From contig NZ_JAATVW010000001.1 in assembly GCF_011947225.1 (NCBI RefSeq), positions 62,001-126,000 on the forward strand: DNA of 64,000 nt, read 5' to 3'. Both the position numbers and the translations under genes were made by a program. This stretch comes from Planosporangium flavigriseum (GTDB lineage Bacteria > Actinomycetota > Actinomycetes > Mycobacteriales > Micromonosporaceae). The notes beneath the pieces were generated by a model. The model was not told the origin of the DNA. It made no database searches and was given only the letters and a program-made list of their open reading frames with translations. Of the stretch, positions 51,826 to 61,203 are shown piece by piece (position 1 is the stretch's first letter; each line of letters starts with the position of its first letter).

Positions 51826-53040
51826 GTGAATCAACCAGGATCAGCCGAATGGCGCACTGCCGAAGCGGCCCGGCTTATCGCGTTCGCGCGGGGCAGCGCC
51901 CTGCCTGAAGGCGGATTCGGCTGGCTCGACGTCAATGGCGCGGTCGACCCGTCCCTGCCGCGCCCGCTCTACGCCAACGCCCGGATGACCTACGTCTTCG
52001 CGCTGGCGCATCTGCTCGGCGTACCTGACACCGTGCAACTCAGTGAGTCCGGCGTCCGAGCGATGATGACCGAGTACGCCGACGCCGAGCACGGCGGCTG
52101 GTTCACCAGCCTGGACTTCCACGGCACCATCATCGACGCCACGAAGATGAGCTACGCGCATGCTCACGTGTTGTTGGCCGGCGCGAGTGCGGTCGTCGCC
52201 GGCGTGCCCGGCGCACAGGACGCGTTCGCCGCGGTGACTGACGTGATCGAGAAGCGGTTCTGGTCCGACGAGGAAGGGTGCGCGCTGGAATCGTGGAGCC
52301 CCGACTTCACCGAGCTGGAGCCCTACCGCGGCGCCAACAGCAACATGCATTCGCTGGAGGCCTACCTCGTGGCGGCGGATGCGAGCGGCAACGCGGTCTG
52401 GCGTGAGCGCGCGCTCTCCATTGCCACCAAGATCGTAAACGGCCACGCCCGGGCTCATGAGTGGCGAGTCCCCGAGCACTACGACGAATCCTGGCGCCCG
52501 ATCCTCGACTACAACAGCGACCGTCGCGACGACCAGTTCCGCCCGTACGGCGCCACCCCCGGACACTCCTTCGAGTGGGCACGTCTGCTGCTCAACCTCG
52601 AAGCCGCACTCCCTGCCGCGCCACCGTGGATGCTTGAAGCGGCCACCGGATTGTTCGACGTCGCCGTCGCTGACGGCTGGCGTCCGGACGGCCGCCCGGG
52701 CATCGTCTACACCGTCGACATGGACGGAACCCCTGTGGTCACCAGACGCCTGCACTGGGTGATGTGTGAAGCCGTTCTGGCTGCCGACGCACTGCACCGG
52801 CGCACCGGCGACGCGCGCTTTGCCGAGCTCGGCGCGCGGTGGTGGGACGAGATCGAGCGGTTCTACGTCGACCGGATCGGCGGAAGCTGGTGGCACGAAC
52901 TGAGCACCGACCTGCAGCCGGCGTCCTCGACCTGGTCCGGCAAGGCGGACGTCTACCACATCTTCCAGTCCGTGCTGTTCCCGTCGCTGCCGCTGGCGCC
53001 GACTGCGGCGACCGCCTTGAAGCAGCGCGGAGCGCGCTGA
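51826..53040 (+). CDS. AGE-family sugar epimerase/isomerase
   Basis: 404 aa (alpha/alpha)6 barrel. Family motifs are YANARMTYVFALAHLLG, SYAHAHVLLAGASA, RGANSNMHSLEAYLVAADA and GATPGHSFEWARLLLNLEAAL, carrying the conserved catalytic histidines and Arg. It matches the YihS/mannose-isomerase branch, which interconverts aldoses and ketoses, including sulfoquinovose in some bacteria. No sulfosugar gene is nearby. Start GTG 51826 has a poor ribosome site. It ends at a strong hairpin. Confidence 0.88.
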   Translation: MNQPGSAEWRTAEAARLIAFARGSALPEGGFGWLDVNGAVDPSLPRPLYANARMTYVFALAHLLGVPDTVQLSESGVRAMMTEYADAEHGGWFTSLDFHGTIIDATKMSYAHAHVLLAGASAVVAGVPGAQDAFAAVTDVIEKRFWSDEEGCALESWSPDFTELEPYRGANSNMHSLEAYLVAADASGNAVWRERALSIATKIVNGHARAHEWRVPEHYDESWRPILDYNSDRRDDQFRPYGATPGHSFEWARLLLNLEAALPAAPPWMLEAATGLFDVAVADGWRPDGRPGIVYTVDMDGTPVVTRRLHWVMCEAVLAADALHRRTGDARFAELGARWWDEIERFYVDRIGGSWWHELSTDLQPASSTWSGKADVYHIFQSVLFPSLPLAPTAATALKQRGAR

Positions 53041-53056
53041 ACCAACGGCGCAGCGC

Positions 53057-53086
53057 GGATGTGCAGCCGTCAACGGCTGCACATCC
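53057..53086. terminator. Bidirectional hairpin terminator
   Basis: Perfect 13-bp arms (GGATGTGCAGCCG / CGGCTGCACATCC) with a 4-base loop lie between the convergent isomerase and oxidoreductase genes, 17 bp after one stop and 6 bp before the other. Confidence 0.85.
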
Positions 53087-53091
53087 CCGTG

Positions 53092-54165
53092 TCACATTCG
53101 GACGGTCACGCCTTCGTCCGCACTGCGTCGAGCCGCCTCGATAACGGCCAGGACCTCGATCGCCTCGTCGATCGTCACCGGCGGCGGCGCCCCATTGCGC
53201 AGCGCGTCCCGGATTTCGCGATAGAAGTCCTGGTACGCCCCAGCCTCGGTGGGAATCGAGCGCCCGCTACCGGGCTCGCCGAGCTGGCCCCAGGCCGCTT
53301 CGGGCTCCACACCCCAGCCTGGGTCGCGCGGCGTGCCACCGCTGCGCAGGGCGTCCTCCTGCACATCCATTCCGTACTTGACGTATGAGCCTGCCGACCC
53401 GAGGACTCGAAGGCGCGGACCAAAATCGGCAGCGACGGCCGAGGCCCACAGGTGCGAACGGACGCCGTTTGCGTGGGTCAGGGCGAGGAAGACATCGTCG
53501 TCGACCTTCGCACCGGCTCGCACCCCGCCCACCTCGGCGTACACGCTGTCGACCGGGCCGAACAGCACCAGTGCCTGGTCGATGAGGTGGCTGCCGAGGT
53601 CGTACAGCAGGCCCCCCGCGACGTCGCTGCCCGGCTGCTCGCGCCATCTGGACGCGTCGACCTGCGGGCGCCACCGCTCGTAGCGGGACTCGAACCGGTG
53701 CACGGTCCCGAGCAGCCCCTGCGCGAGGAGCGCGCGAAGGGTGCGGGCGTCGCCATCCCACCGGCGATTGTGGTACACGCTGATGAGCAGGTTGTTCTTC
53801 ACGGCGGCGGCGCGCAGTTGGGATGCGGCGGCGACCGTCGCAGCCACGGGCTTGTCGATGACAACCGGCAGGCCGGCACCGAGCGCTGCGAGACCGATCG
53901 GCACGTGCGAACTGTTCGGGCTGGCGACCACAACCAGATCGATGTCGTCCCGCCTACGCAACAGCTCGTCGACGGTCGGCACGACGGTGACGTCGGGGTA
54001 CCGCTCACGGGCGGCCGCGGCCCGTTCGTCGTTGCTGGTTACCACCGTGGTGAGCGCAAGTCCGTCGGTCGCGGCGATGAGGGGTGCGTGAAAGGCCGAT
54101 CCGGCCAGCCCGTAGCCGACGACGGCGGTACGTACTGGTCCCCCGCTGGTGGCGGTGTCGAACAT
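53092..54165 (-). CDS. Gfo/Idh/MocA-family oxidoreductase
   Basis: 357 aa. The N-terminal Rossmann domain has VVGYGLAGSAFHAPLI and VVIDKPVAAT (the catalytic EKP-type Lys). The C-terminal domain has VYHNRRWDGDARTL, GGLLYDLGSHLIDQAL and WASAVAADFGPRLRVLGSAGSY, as in the YdgJ/inositol-dehydrogenase-like group. It oxidises or reduces a sugar or inositol with NAD(P). It is downstream of a DUF1479 gene and convergent with the isomerase, fitting a small sugar pathway. Confidence 0.92.
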   Translation of the reverse strand: MFDTATSGGPVRTAVVGYGLAGSAFHAPLIAATDGLALTTVVTSNDERAAAARERYPDVTVVPTVDELLRRRDDIDLVVVASPNSSHVPIGLAALGAGLPVVIDKPVAATVAAASQLRAAAVKNNLLISVYHNRRWDGDARTLRALLAQGLLGTVHRFESRYERWRPQVDASRWREQPGSDVAGGLLYDLGSHLIDQALVLFGPVDSVYAEVGGVRAGAKVDDDVFLALTHANGVRSHLWASAVAADFGPRLRVLGSAGSYVKYGMDVQEDALRSGGTPRDPGWGVEPEAAWGQLGEPGSGRSIPTEAGAYQDFYREIRDALRNGAPPPVTIDEAIEVLAVIEAARRSADEGVTVRM

Positions 54166-54224
54166 TCCCGCTCCCCCACTCCGTTACGCCGACGGTGGCG
54201 GACGATGCAGCGTACTCGTGACGC

Positions 54225-55523
54225 TCAGTCGAGGCCGAGGCCGCGCCGTCCGGTGTCGTTGAGGTCGTCGACCTGGAAGCGGTTGGCCCACGTGCGCTCG
54301 TAGTGCTCCGCCGGGAAGTCGCCGGGACTGGAACCGGTGCGGAAGGCTTCCCGGACGTTGGCCGCGTACCGCTCGTTGCGGGGGCACCAGGGGGCGGCGG
54401 GGATGTACATGACGTTGCCCCAACCCTGCTGGTTCTTCACCGGCGCCACGCTGTGGATCATGTCGCAGTGCCACCACACCGAGTCGCCCGCCGTGACGTC
54501 CGGGATACCGGTCAGGGCCTGCATGAGCAGCGGGTGCCACTTCTCGTTGGCCGGGAAGACCTGATTGACGGTGACACCGCACATGTCGTCGTCGGGCACG
54601 TCGGCCAGCAGCGGGCGCAGCATGAGGTAGGCCATGGCGGCCGGGATCGGGACGGTGTGCAGCACGCCCTGGTCGTGGTCCATGTCGGACAGTGCGGTCC
54701 AGCCCTGGAAGGTGCGGAAGGCCGAGCACATCGTCGTACCGGGGTACTGCGGTCCGGCGGTGCGGTAGGCCGGGTCCCAGGGGTCGTACTGCTCGACGGT
54801 GCCGTCGAACAGGTGGCGGAACGCCTGCTGGTAGGCCTCGGTCATCCACAGGTCGAGGGTGCCGGGGTCGAGGTGGGTGCCGAGCCCGCCCGAGTCGGCG
54901 CCCTCCGGGCGGCGGCGGATGCGGTCCGGGTACAGCGAGTCGCGGTTGGGGTCGAACCACCGCTCCCCCTCGGACTCGTGCTGCCACTGGCTGTTGAGGA
55001 ACGCCTGTACCCGCGCCATCCGGTCGCTCTGCCGCGCCTGCATCTGCGCGGGCGACCAGTAGATCGGGTAGATCTCGGGCTTGGAGCCCACGCTGCCGAA
55101 GAAGTCGTCGCCGGGGCCGCGGTAGTTCTCGAAGAACTTGTTGCCCTCGACGTAGTCGACGATGTCGCGGTCCCACGCCAGGGCCTGCTCCCGCTCGAAG
55201 TGCCCGCGCACGACGAGGCAGCCACGCCGGCGCAGCAACGCCCGCGCCTCGTCCGACACCGTGCCGGCCTCGATGTCGGCGTAGTCGATGACCGGCCAGA
55301 TCGACTCACCCCGCGCCCGGGCGGCGGCGATCTCGTCGACCTCGGCCTTGATCCGCTGCTCGACGACGGCGAAGACCTCCTCGACCGACCGGCCCGAGGC
55401 GGCGACCCGGGCCCGCAGCGCCGCCTTGATCTGCCTGATCGCGGCCGGGAGGTCCGCCGGCGTCTGCTCCCAGTGCGGCAGCGGGGGAAGCGCGACCTTT
55501 TCGAGTACGGGCTGGACTGACAT
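54225..55523 (-). CDS. DUF1479 (YbiU-like) Fe(II)/2-oxoglutarate dioxygenase-type protein
   Basis: 432 aa. GTHLDPGTLDLW supplies a His-x-Asp and DSVWWHCDMIHSVAPVKNQQG the distal His of a 2-His-1-carboxylate iron site. LRRRGCLVVRGHF and the FFENYRGPGDDFF region are typical of DUF1479. The natural substrate of this family is not established. AAGGAG precedes ATG 55523. It is divergent from a ROK repressor with a palindromic operator between them. Confidence 0.87.
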   Translation of the reverse strand: MSVQPVLEKVALPPLPHWEQTPADLPAAIRQIKAALRARVAASGRSVEEVFAVVEQRIKAEVDEIAAARARGESIWPVIDYADIEAGTVSDEARALLRRRGCLVVRGHFEREQALAWDRDIVDYVEGNKFFENYRGPGDDFFGSVGSKPEIYPIYWSPAQMQARQSDRMARVQAFLNSQWQHESEGERWFDPNRDSLYPDRIRRRPEGADSGGLGTHLDPGTLDLWMTEAYQQAFRHLFDGTVEQYDPWDPAYRTAGPQYPGTTMCSAFRTFQGWTALSDMDHDQGVLHTVPIPAAMAYLMLRPLLADVPDDDMCGVTVNQVFPANEKWHPLLMQALTGIPDVTAGDSVWWHCDMIHSVAPVKNQQGWGNVMYIPAAPWCPRNERYAANVREAFRTGSSPGDFPAEHYERTWANRFQVDDLNDTGRRGLGLD

Positions 55524-55581
55524 CGCGGCGCTCCTTCTAGTCAGCTCTCCTAACTTGAAGTCAATGTAGGGGCGTCCAACT

Positions 55582-55606
55582 TTCTAGGCAAGGGTCCTGC
55601 CTAGAA
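55582..55606. promoter_or_regulatory. Palindromic ROK operator
   Basis: TTCTAGGCA, seven bases, TGCCTAGAA: perfect 9-bp arms in the 91-bp gap between the DUF1479 gene and the divergent ROK gene, ending 9 bp before the ROK start. It is ideally placed for repression of both. Confidence 0.8.
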
Positions 55607-55614
55607 TTGATTTC

Positions 55615-56781
55615 GTGGATCCGGCCAAGCCCTCGCTGGAGCTGCTGCGTTCGTTGACGGACCAGCACGTCCTGCGCGCCCTGATGCAGCACAGGCGGCT
55701 GACGCGAGCCGAACTGGCCGCCGAGACCGGCATCTCGAAGCCGACCGTGGGCGAGAGTGTGCGCCGGCTGACCGAGGCCGGCGTAGTGGTGGACACCGGG
55801 GAACGCACCCCCGGCGGCCGTGGACGTGGCCGGGTGGGCTCGTACTACGCCCTGGCTGCCGACGCCGGCACCGCCCTGGCCGTCAGCATCGCACCCGAAG
55901 GGATCGTGGCCGAATGCGTTGACGCCTACGGCGACACCGTATCGCGCGCGGAACAGAAGATCGGCAGACCGGCCCGCCCCCAGGAGGTCGCGGCCGCGTT
56001 GCGGACCGCCGTCGCGGAAGCCCGGCACAGCGCCGGACCGACCCCGCACCTGGCGGTCGTGAGCGCCGCCGACCCGGTCCATCGCACCACCGGCCGGATG
56101 GTTCAGCTACCCGACTCGCCGTTCCTGCTCGGCGAGCTCGATCCCGTCGAGATCCTGGCAGCGCACGTCGACGGCCCGGTCACCGTCGACAACGACGTGA
56201 ACTGGGCAGCGCAGGCCGAACGCAACAACGCCGGCGCCACCACGTTGACCGACTTCGCGTACGTCTTCCTCGGCGAGGGCCTGGGCTGCGCGATCGTCAG
56301 TGACGGCGAGGTCAGACGCGGGCGCACCGGTCTCGCCGGCGAGCTCGCCCACCTCGTCACCGTCGGCCCGAGCGGCCAGGCGACCCGCCTCATCGAGGTG
56401 TTCGGCGAACTCGGTCTCCGGCAGTCCGACTCCACCGCGATCGACGTCGACCGCCTCCTCGCCGCCGCCACCGGCACCGACCCCCGGGCACTGGCTACCC
56501 GCCACGCGCTGGGCCAGGCCGTGAGCGGGATCCTCGCCGCCCTCGGCGCGCTCGCCGACCCGGAGGTGGTCATCGTCGGCGGCCCCTGGGGCAGCCACCC
56601 CGCCATCCTTGACACCATCGCCGCGGCCGCGACGCAGCTTCCCCGGCACGTCCCCGTCCGAGCCGCGGAGCTGATGGTCGAGCCGTCGCTGACCGGCGCG
56701 CGGAGCGACGCACTCAATCGACTACGCGCCGTCATCGTCGCGGCAGCAATCGGATATTCGCCGCCGACCCCGGCATCCTGA
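55615..56781 (+). CDS. ROK-family transcriptional repressor
   Basis: 388 aa from GTG 55615. Winged helix: HVLRALMQHRRLTRAELAAETGISKPTVGESVRRLTEAGV. ROK domain: VTVDNDVNWAAQAERN and AYVFLGEGLGCAIVSDGEVRRGRTGLAGELAHLVTVG. The usual Cys-rich zinc motif after GELAHL is missing, so the sugar-binding loop is altered. It probably represses itself and the divergent DUF1479-oxidoreductase unit through the palindrome beside its start. The mms transporter lies 295 bp downstream. Confidence 0.9.
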   Translation: MDPAKPSLELLRSLTDQHVLRALMQHRRLTRAELAAETGISKPTVGESVRRLTEAGVVVDTGERTPGGRGRGRVGSYYALAADAGTALAVSIAPEGIVAECVDAYGDTVSRAEQKIGRPARPQEVAAALRTAVAEARHSAGPTPHLAVVSAADPVHRTTGRMVQLPDSPFLLGELDPVEILAAHVDGPVTVDNDVNWAAQAERNNAGATTLTDFAYVFLGEGLGCAIVSDGEVRRGRTGLAGELAHLVTVGPSGQATRLIEVFGELGLRQSDSTAIDVDRLLAAATGTDPRALATRHALGQAVSGILAALGALADPEVVIVGGPWGSHPAILDTIAAAATQLPRHVPVRAAELMVEPSLTGARSDALNRLRAVIVAAAIGYSPPTPAS

Positions 56782-56999
56782 TCCTCGCGGCCCACCCTCG
56801 ACTCCGGCGCACCCGATCGCCGGAGCAGGTGCGGGGTGGCACCGCCCGGAGATGACTCTCGGGAAACAGACGTCGACGCTCACATTGCCAAGTTGTGACC
56901 TGATGGGGACCACGTGCCCCTTGTGAAGCGTCTGCGCGGTCGAATAAGTTCGGCGCCACAACAAAAACCGAGCCGCCCACGAGCGCTCCCGGAGGCAAC

Positions 57000-57080
57000 A
57001 TGACATTGATGACGTGGCGCGGAACCCAAAAATCTGGAGCCGTCCACCAGACCGCTCCCGATCAGGGAGACGGCCGATGA
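57000..57080 (+). CDS. 26-aa leader peptide coupled to mmsA
   Basis: ATG 57000 has a near-perfect GGAGG five bases upstream and opens a 26-codon frame ([13 protein letters not shown]...) whose TGA overlaps the mmsA ATG in an ATGA. Translation of mmsA would therefore be coupled to it. The peptide shows no known motif. The remaining upstream DNA (56782-56999) has two TTGTGA repeats 28 bp apart and no gene. Confidence 0.5.
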   Translation: MTLMTWRGTQKSGAVHQTAPDQGDGR

Positions 57081-58624
57081 GTGAAGCTCCCGTACTCCTG
57101 GAGATGCGCTCCATCACGAAGGAGTTCCCCGGCGTCAAGGCACTGTCGGACGTCAACCTGGCCGTCCGCGCCGGGGAGATCCACGCGATCTGCGGGGAGA
57201 ACGGCGCCGGCAAGTCCACCCTCATGAAGGTGCTCAGCGGCGTTTATCCATACGGCTCATACGCCGGGGAGATCGTCTACCAGGGGCAGGAGGTCCGGTT
57301 CTCCGACATCCGGGCCAGCGAGCGCGCCGGCATCGTGATCATCCACCAGGAACTGGCCCTGGTCCCAGGCATGTCGATCACCGAGAACATCTTCCTGGGC
57401 AACGAGCCCCGTCGACTCGGCCGGATCGACTGGAAGTCCGCCAACCGCAAGGCGGCCGAACTGATGAAGCTGGTCGGCCTCAACGAGGACCCGGACACCC
57501 TGATCAAGGACATCGGCGTCGGCAAGCAGCAACTGGTCGAGATCGCCAAGGCGTTCGCCAAGGACGTGAAGCTCCTCATCCTCGACGAGCCCACCGCGGC
57601 GCTCAACGAGAACGATTCGCAACACCTGCTCAACCTGCTCCGCGGGTTCAGGGAGCGCGGCATCACCTCGATCATGATCTCGCACAAGCTGAACGAGATC
57701 GAGCAGATCGCCGACTCCATCACCATCATCCGCGACGGCCGGACCATCGAGACCCTGGACGTCAAGGGCCAGGGGATCAACGAGGACCGGATCGTCCGCG
57801 GCATGGTCGGCCGGGAACTCAGCAGCCGGTTCCCGGACCACACCCCGAACATCGGCGAGGTCTTCTTCGAGGTCAGCGACTGGTGGGTACGCCACCCGGT
57901 CTCGGCTGAGCGGATGGTGTGCAAGGGCTCCAGCTTCAACGTGCGCCGCGGCGAGATCGTGGGCTTCGCCGGCCTGATGGGCGCCGGCCGCACCGAGTTG
58001 GCGATGAGCATCTTCGGCCGCTCCTACGGCACGTACCTCTCCGGCCGGATCGTCAAGGACGGCAAGGAGATCGAGCTGAAGAACGTGGCCGACGCGATCG
58101 CGCACGGTCTGGCGTACGTCAGCGAGGACCGCAAGGCGGTCGGCCTGAACCTGCTCGACGACATCAAGACGTCGGTGGTGGCCGCGAAGCTGTCCAAGAT
58201 CTCCAAGGCCGGCGTCGTCGACAAGGCCAAGGAGTACCAGGCGGCCGAGGGGTACCGAACCAGCCTCCGGATCAAGACCCCCACCGTCGACGAGGGCGTC
58301 GTCAAGCTCTCCGGCGGCAACCAGCAGAAAGTCGTCCTGGGCAAGTGGATGTTCACCGACCCGGACCTGCTCATCCTCGATGAACCCACCCGGGGCATCG
58401 ACGTGGGCGCGAAGTACGAGATCTACGGAATCATCCAGCGGCTCGCCGACCAGGGCAAAGGCGTCATCGTCATCTCCTCGGAGCTACCCGAGCTGATCGG
58501 CCTGTGCGACCGCATCTACACCGTGTTCGAAGGGACCATCACCGGCAGCATCGAGCGCCGGGACGCCGACCCGGAGACCCTCATGAAGTTGATGACCTCG
58601 ACCAAGAAGATGCAGATGTCATGA
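57077..58624 (+). CDS. mmsA: Multiple-monosaccharide ABC transporter ATPase
   Basis: 515 aa from ATG 57077. Two ATPase domains are typical of sugar importers. The first has Walker [10 protein letters not shown], signature [16 protein letters not shown] and Walker [12 protein letters not shown]. The second has a degenerate Walker A ([11 protein letters not shown]), [15 protein letters not shown] and [20 protein letters not shown]. It matches MmsA/GguA, which powers uptake of xylose, arabinose, galactose or glucose. Overlaps join it to the leader peptide and to mmsB. Confidence 0.94.
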   Translation: MSEAPVLLEMRSITKEFPGVKALSDVNLAVRAGEIHAICGENGAGKSTLMKVLSGVYPYGSYAGEIVYQGQEVRFSDIRASERAGIVIIHQELALVPGMSITENIFLGNEPRRLGRIDWKSANRKAAELMKLVGLNEDPDTLIKDIGVGKQQLVEIAKAFAKDVKLLILDEPTAALNENDSQHLLNLLRGFRERGITSIMISHKLNEIEQIADSITIIRDGRTIETLDVKGQGINEDRIVRGMVGRELSSRFPDHTPNIGEVFFEVSDWWVRHPVSAERMVCKGSSFNVRRGEIVGFAGLMGAGRTELAMSIFGRSYGTYLSGRIVKDGKEIELKNVADAIAHGLAYVSEDRKAVGLNLLDDIKTSVVAAKLSKISKAGVVDKAKEYQAAEGYRTSLRIKTPTVDEGVVKLSGGNQQKVVLGKWMFTDPDLLILDEPTRGIDVGAKYEIYGIIQRLADQGKGVIVISSELPELIGLCDRIYTVFEGTITGSIERRDADPETLMKLMTSTKKMQMS

Positions 58625-59922
58625 GCCGATTCGCAGAACTCAGAAAGCACCTCTTCGGGGGTACCACCTCCAACGCCCGGCAGTTCGGCATGATCTTCAC
58701 CCTGGTGGGGATCGTCGCGCTGTTCGAGATCCTGACCAACGGGCTGACGCTGAACTCCGGCAACCTCATCACGCTGGTGAGCCAGTACTCGTACATCCTG
58801 ATCCTGGCCATCGGCATGCTCATGGTCATCGTGGCCGGCCACATCGACCTGTCGGTCGGCTCCGTCGCCGCGTTCGTCGGCATCGTCGTGGCCAAGTCCA
58901 TGCACACGTACCACCTGCCGTGGCCGGCGGCGATCCTGCTCGGCCTGGTGGTCGGCGCGCTGATCGGCGCCTGGCAGGGCTTCTGGGTGGCGTACGTCGG
59001 CGTGCCGGCGTTCATCGTGACCCTCGCCGGCATGATGCTGTTCCGCGGCGGCAACCAGGCGATCGGCAACGCCGAGACGATCGCGGTGCCGCAGGGGTTC
59101 CGCAACATCGGCGCGGGTTACCTCTGGGAGGTCGGCCCGGACACCGGGTACAACAACCTGACGCTGCTGCTGGGCCTGCTCGCCTGCGCGGCGGTCGTGG
59201 TCCGCGAGTGGCGCGCCCGCAAGACGCGCCAGGATCTGGGCGCCGAGCCCGCGCCGCTGTGGGTCTCCGGCCTCCGGCTGGCGATCATCCTCGCGGTGAT
59301 CGTCTTCGCCACGCTGCGCTTCGCCGGCGGCCGGGTGGGCACGAGCTTCCCGATCTCCGGCATCATCCTCGCCGTCCTGGTGCTGATCTACTCGTTCATC
59401 ACCCGCAACACCGCCGGCGGCCGGCACATCTACGCGGTCGGCGGCAACTCCCGCGCTGCGGAACTGTCCGGCGTCAAGCTCCGCCGGGTCAACTTCCTGG
59501 TCATGGTCAACATGTCCGCCCTCGCGGCGCTCGCCGGCATGATCTTCATTGCCCGGGCCTCGGCCTCCGGCCCGCAGGACGGCCTCAACTGGGAACTGGA
59601 CGCGATCTCCGCCGTCTTCATCGGCGGCGCGGCCGTCTCCGGCGGTCTCGGCACCATCAGCGGGTCGATCGTCGGCGGCCTGGTCATGGCCGTGCTCAAC
59701 AACGGCCTGCAACTGCTCGGCGTCGGCTCGGACCAGGTGCAGATCATCAAGGGCCTGGTACTGCTGCTGGCGGTCGCGCTCGATGTGTACAACAAGCGCC
59801 AGGGCCGATTCTCCGTGATCGACTCGATCATGCGCCCGTTCCGCGGCTCCACCCCCATCCCCGTCACCCCCACCCCCACCCCCACGGGCACCGAGCCCGC
59901 CAAGACCCCGGTGGCCGGCTGA
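58621..59922 (+). CDS. mmsB: Multiple-monosaccharide ABC transporter permease
   Basis: 433 aa with about ten helices. [45 protein letters not shown] and [36 protein letters not shown] are characteristic of the BPD_transp_2 sugar permeases and MmsB in particular. The C-terminal cytoplasmic tail is a Pro/Thr repeat ([11 protein letters not shown]). ATG 58621 overlaps the mmsA stop. Confidence 0.94.
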   Translation: MSRFAELRKHLFGGTTSNARQFGMIFTLVGIVALFEILTNGLTLNSGNLITLVSQYSYILILAIGMLMVIVAGHIDLSVGSVAAFVGIVVAKSMHTYHLPWPAAILLGLVVGALIGAWQGFWVAYVGVPAFIVTLAGMMLFRGGNQAIGNAETIAVPQGFRNIGAGYLWEVGPDTGYNNLTLLLGLLACAAVVVREWRARKTRQDLGAEPAPLWVSGLRLAIILAVIVFATLRFAGGRVGTSFPISGIILAVLVLIYSFITRNTAGGRHIYAVGGNSRAAELSGVKLRRVNFLVMVNMSALAALAGMIFIARASASGPQDGLNWELDAISAVFIGGAAVSGGLGTISGSIVGGLVMAVLNNGLQLLGVGSDQVQIIKGLVLLLAVALDVYNKRQGRFSVIDSIMRPFRGSTPIPVTPTPTPTGTEPAKTPVAG

Positions 59923-59985
59923 CGGTCATAGCCAGCGGGGCGGAACTCATCCACCCCGGAACTTTTCGAAGAAGGGCACCTGTAC

Positions 59986-61104
59986 ATGCGTAAGTTAGTC
60001 GTCCGGGGCGTCGCGGCCGGCGCGATCGCCCTGCTGGCCCTGACGGGCTGCTCCTCGCGCAACTCCAACGACAGCGGCTCCGACAGCGGCTCCGGCAGCG
60101 GGGACGCCGCTAAGGGCGGCTTCGCGGCCGACTCGCTGATCGGCGTCTCTCTGCCCACGAAGACCTCGGAGAACTGGGTGCTCGCGGGCGACCTGTTCAC
60201 CAACGGGCTCAAGGAAGCCGGCTTCAAGTCCGACGTGCAGTACGCCACCGGCGGCGTCTCCGAGCAGCAGTCGCAGATCTCCGCCATGGTCACCAAGGGC
60301 GCCAAGGTGATCGTCATTGGCGCGATCGACGCCGCCCAGCTCGCCACCCAGGTCGAGGCCGCCAAGCAGGCCGGCGCCACGGTCATCGCGTACGACCGGC
60401 TGCTCAAGAACACCAACGCGGTCGACTACTACGTGGCCTACGACAACTTCAAGGTCGGCCAGCTGCAGGGCGAGGCGCTGCTGAAGGGCATGAAGGCCAA
60501 GAAGCCGACCGGCCCGTACACCATCGAGCTGTTCGCCGGCTCGCCGGACGACAACAACTCCGGCGTGTTCTTCAACGGCGCGATGGACGTCCTCAAGCCG
60601 GAGATCGACAAGGGCAACGTGGTCGTCGGCTCCGGCCAGACCGACGTCAAGCAGGTCTCCACCCAGAGCTGGAAGGCCGAGAACGCGCAGCAGCGGATGG
60701 ACTCGCTGATGACCTCGACCTACAGCTCGGGCGCCAAGACGCTGGACGGCGTGCTGTCCCCGAACGACACCCTGGCCCGCGCGATCATCACCTCGGTGAA
60801 GGGCGCTGGCAAGCCGGTGCCGGTCGTGACCGGCCAGGACTCCGAGGTGGAGTCGGTCAAGTCCATCATGGCGGGCGAGCAGTACTCGACCATCAACAAG
60901 GACACCCGCAACCTGGTCAAGCAGACCATCCAGATGGTCAAGGACCTGCAAGCCGGTAAGAAGGCCGAGGTCAACGACGAGAAGTCGTACAACAACGGCG
61001 TCAAGGTCGTCCCGTCGTACCTGCTGCCGCCGGTCATCGTGACCAAGGAGAACGCTGCGCAGTCGTACGCCAACGACCCGAAGCTGGCTCCGCTCACCAA
61101 GTAA
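59986..61104 (+). CDS. chvE: Sugar-binding lipoprotein of the multiple-monosaccharide transporter
   Basis: 372 aa. Signal peptide MRKLVVRGVAAGAIALLAL with canonical lipobox LTGC, then a Ser/Gly linker. The periplasmic-binding-protein fold follows: IGVSLPTKTSENWVLAGDLF, TKGAKVIVIGAIDAA, ATVIAYDRLLKNTNAVDYYVAYDN and IELFAGSPDDNNSGVFFNGA, matching ChvE/MmsC. It delivers monosaccharides to MmsAB. The order ATPase-permease-binding protein puts the usually abundant receptor last, 63 bp after mmsB. Confidence 0.94.
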   Translation: MRKLVVRGVAAGAIALLALTGCSSRNSNDSGSDSGSGSGDAAKGGFAADSLIGVSLPTKTSENWVLAGDLFTNGLKEAGFKSDVQYATGGVSEQQSQISAMVTKGAKVIVIGAIDAAQLATQVEAAKQAGATVIAYDRLLKNTNAVDYYVAYDNFKVGQLQGEALLKGMKAKKPTGPYTIELFAGSPDDNNSGVFFNGAMDVLKPEIDKGNVVVGSGQTDVKQVSTQSWKAENAQQRMDSLMTSTYSSGAKTLDGVLSPNDTLARAIITSVKGAGKPVPVVTGQDSEVESVKSIMAGEQYSTINKDTRNLVKQTIQMVKDLQAGKKAEVNDEKSYNNGVKVVPSYLLPPVIVTKENAAQSYANDPKLAPLTK

Positions 61105-61133
61105 CAGGCTCCACACCAAAGCTAGGCACGCTC

Positions 61134-61167
61134 GTGGGTCCCCGGAGACTGTGCTCCGGGGACCCAC
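61134..61167 (+). terminator. Terminator of the mms operon
   Basis: Perfect 14-bp arms (GTGGGTCCCCGGAG / CTCCGGGGACCCAC) with a 6-base loop, 29 bp after the chvE stop and 36 bp before the next ROK gene. Confidence 0.88.
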
Positions 61168-61203
61168 GACCGTCATGAGCTGTCCCGCCAATCGGAAGGA
61201 TCC

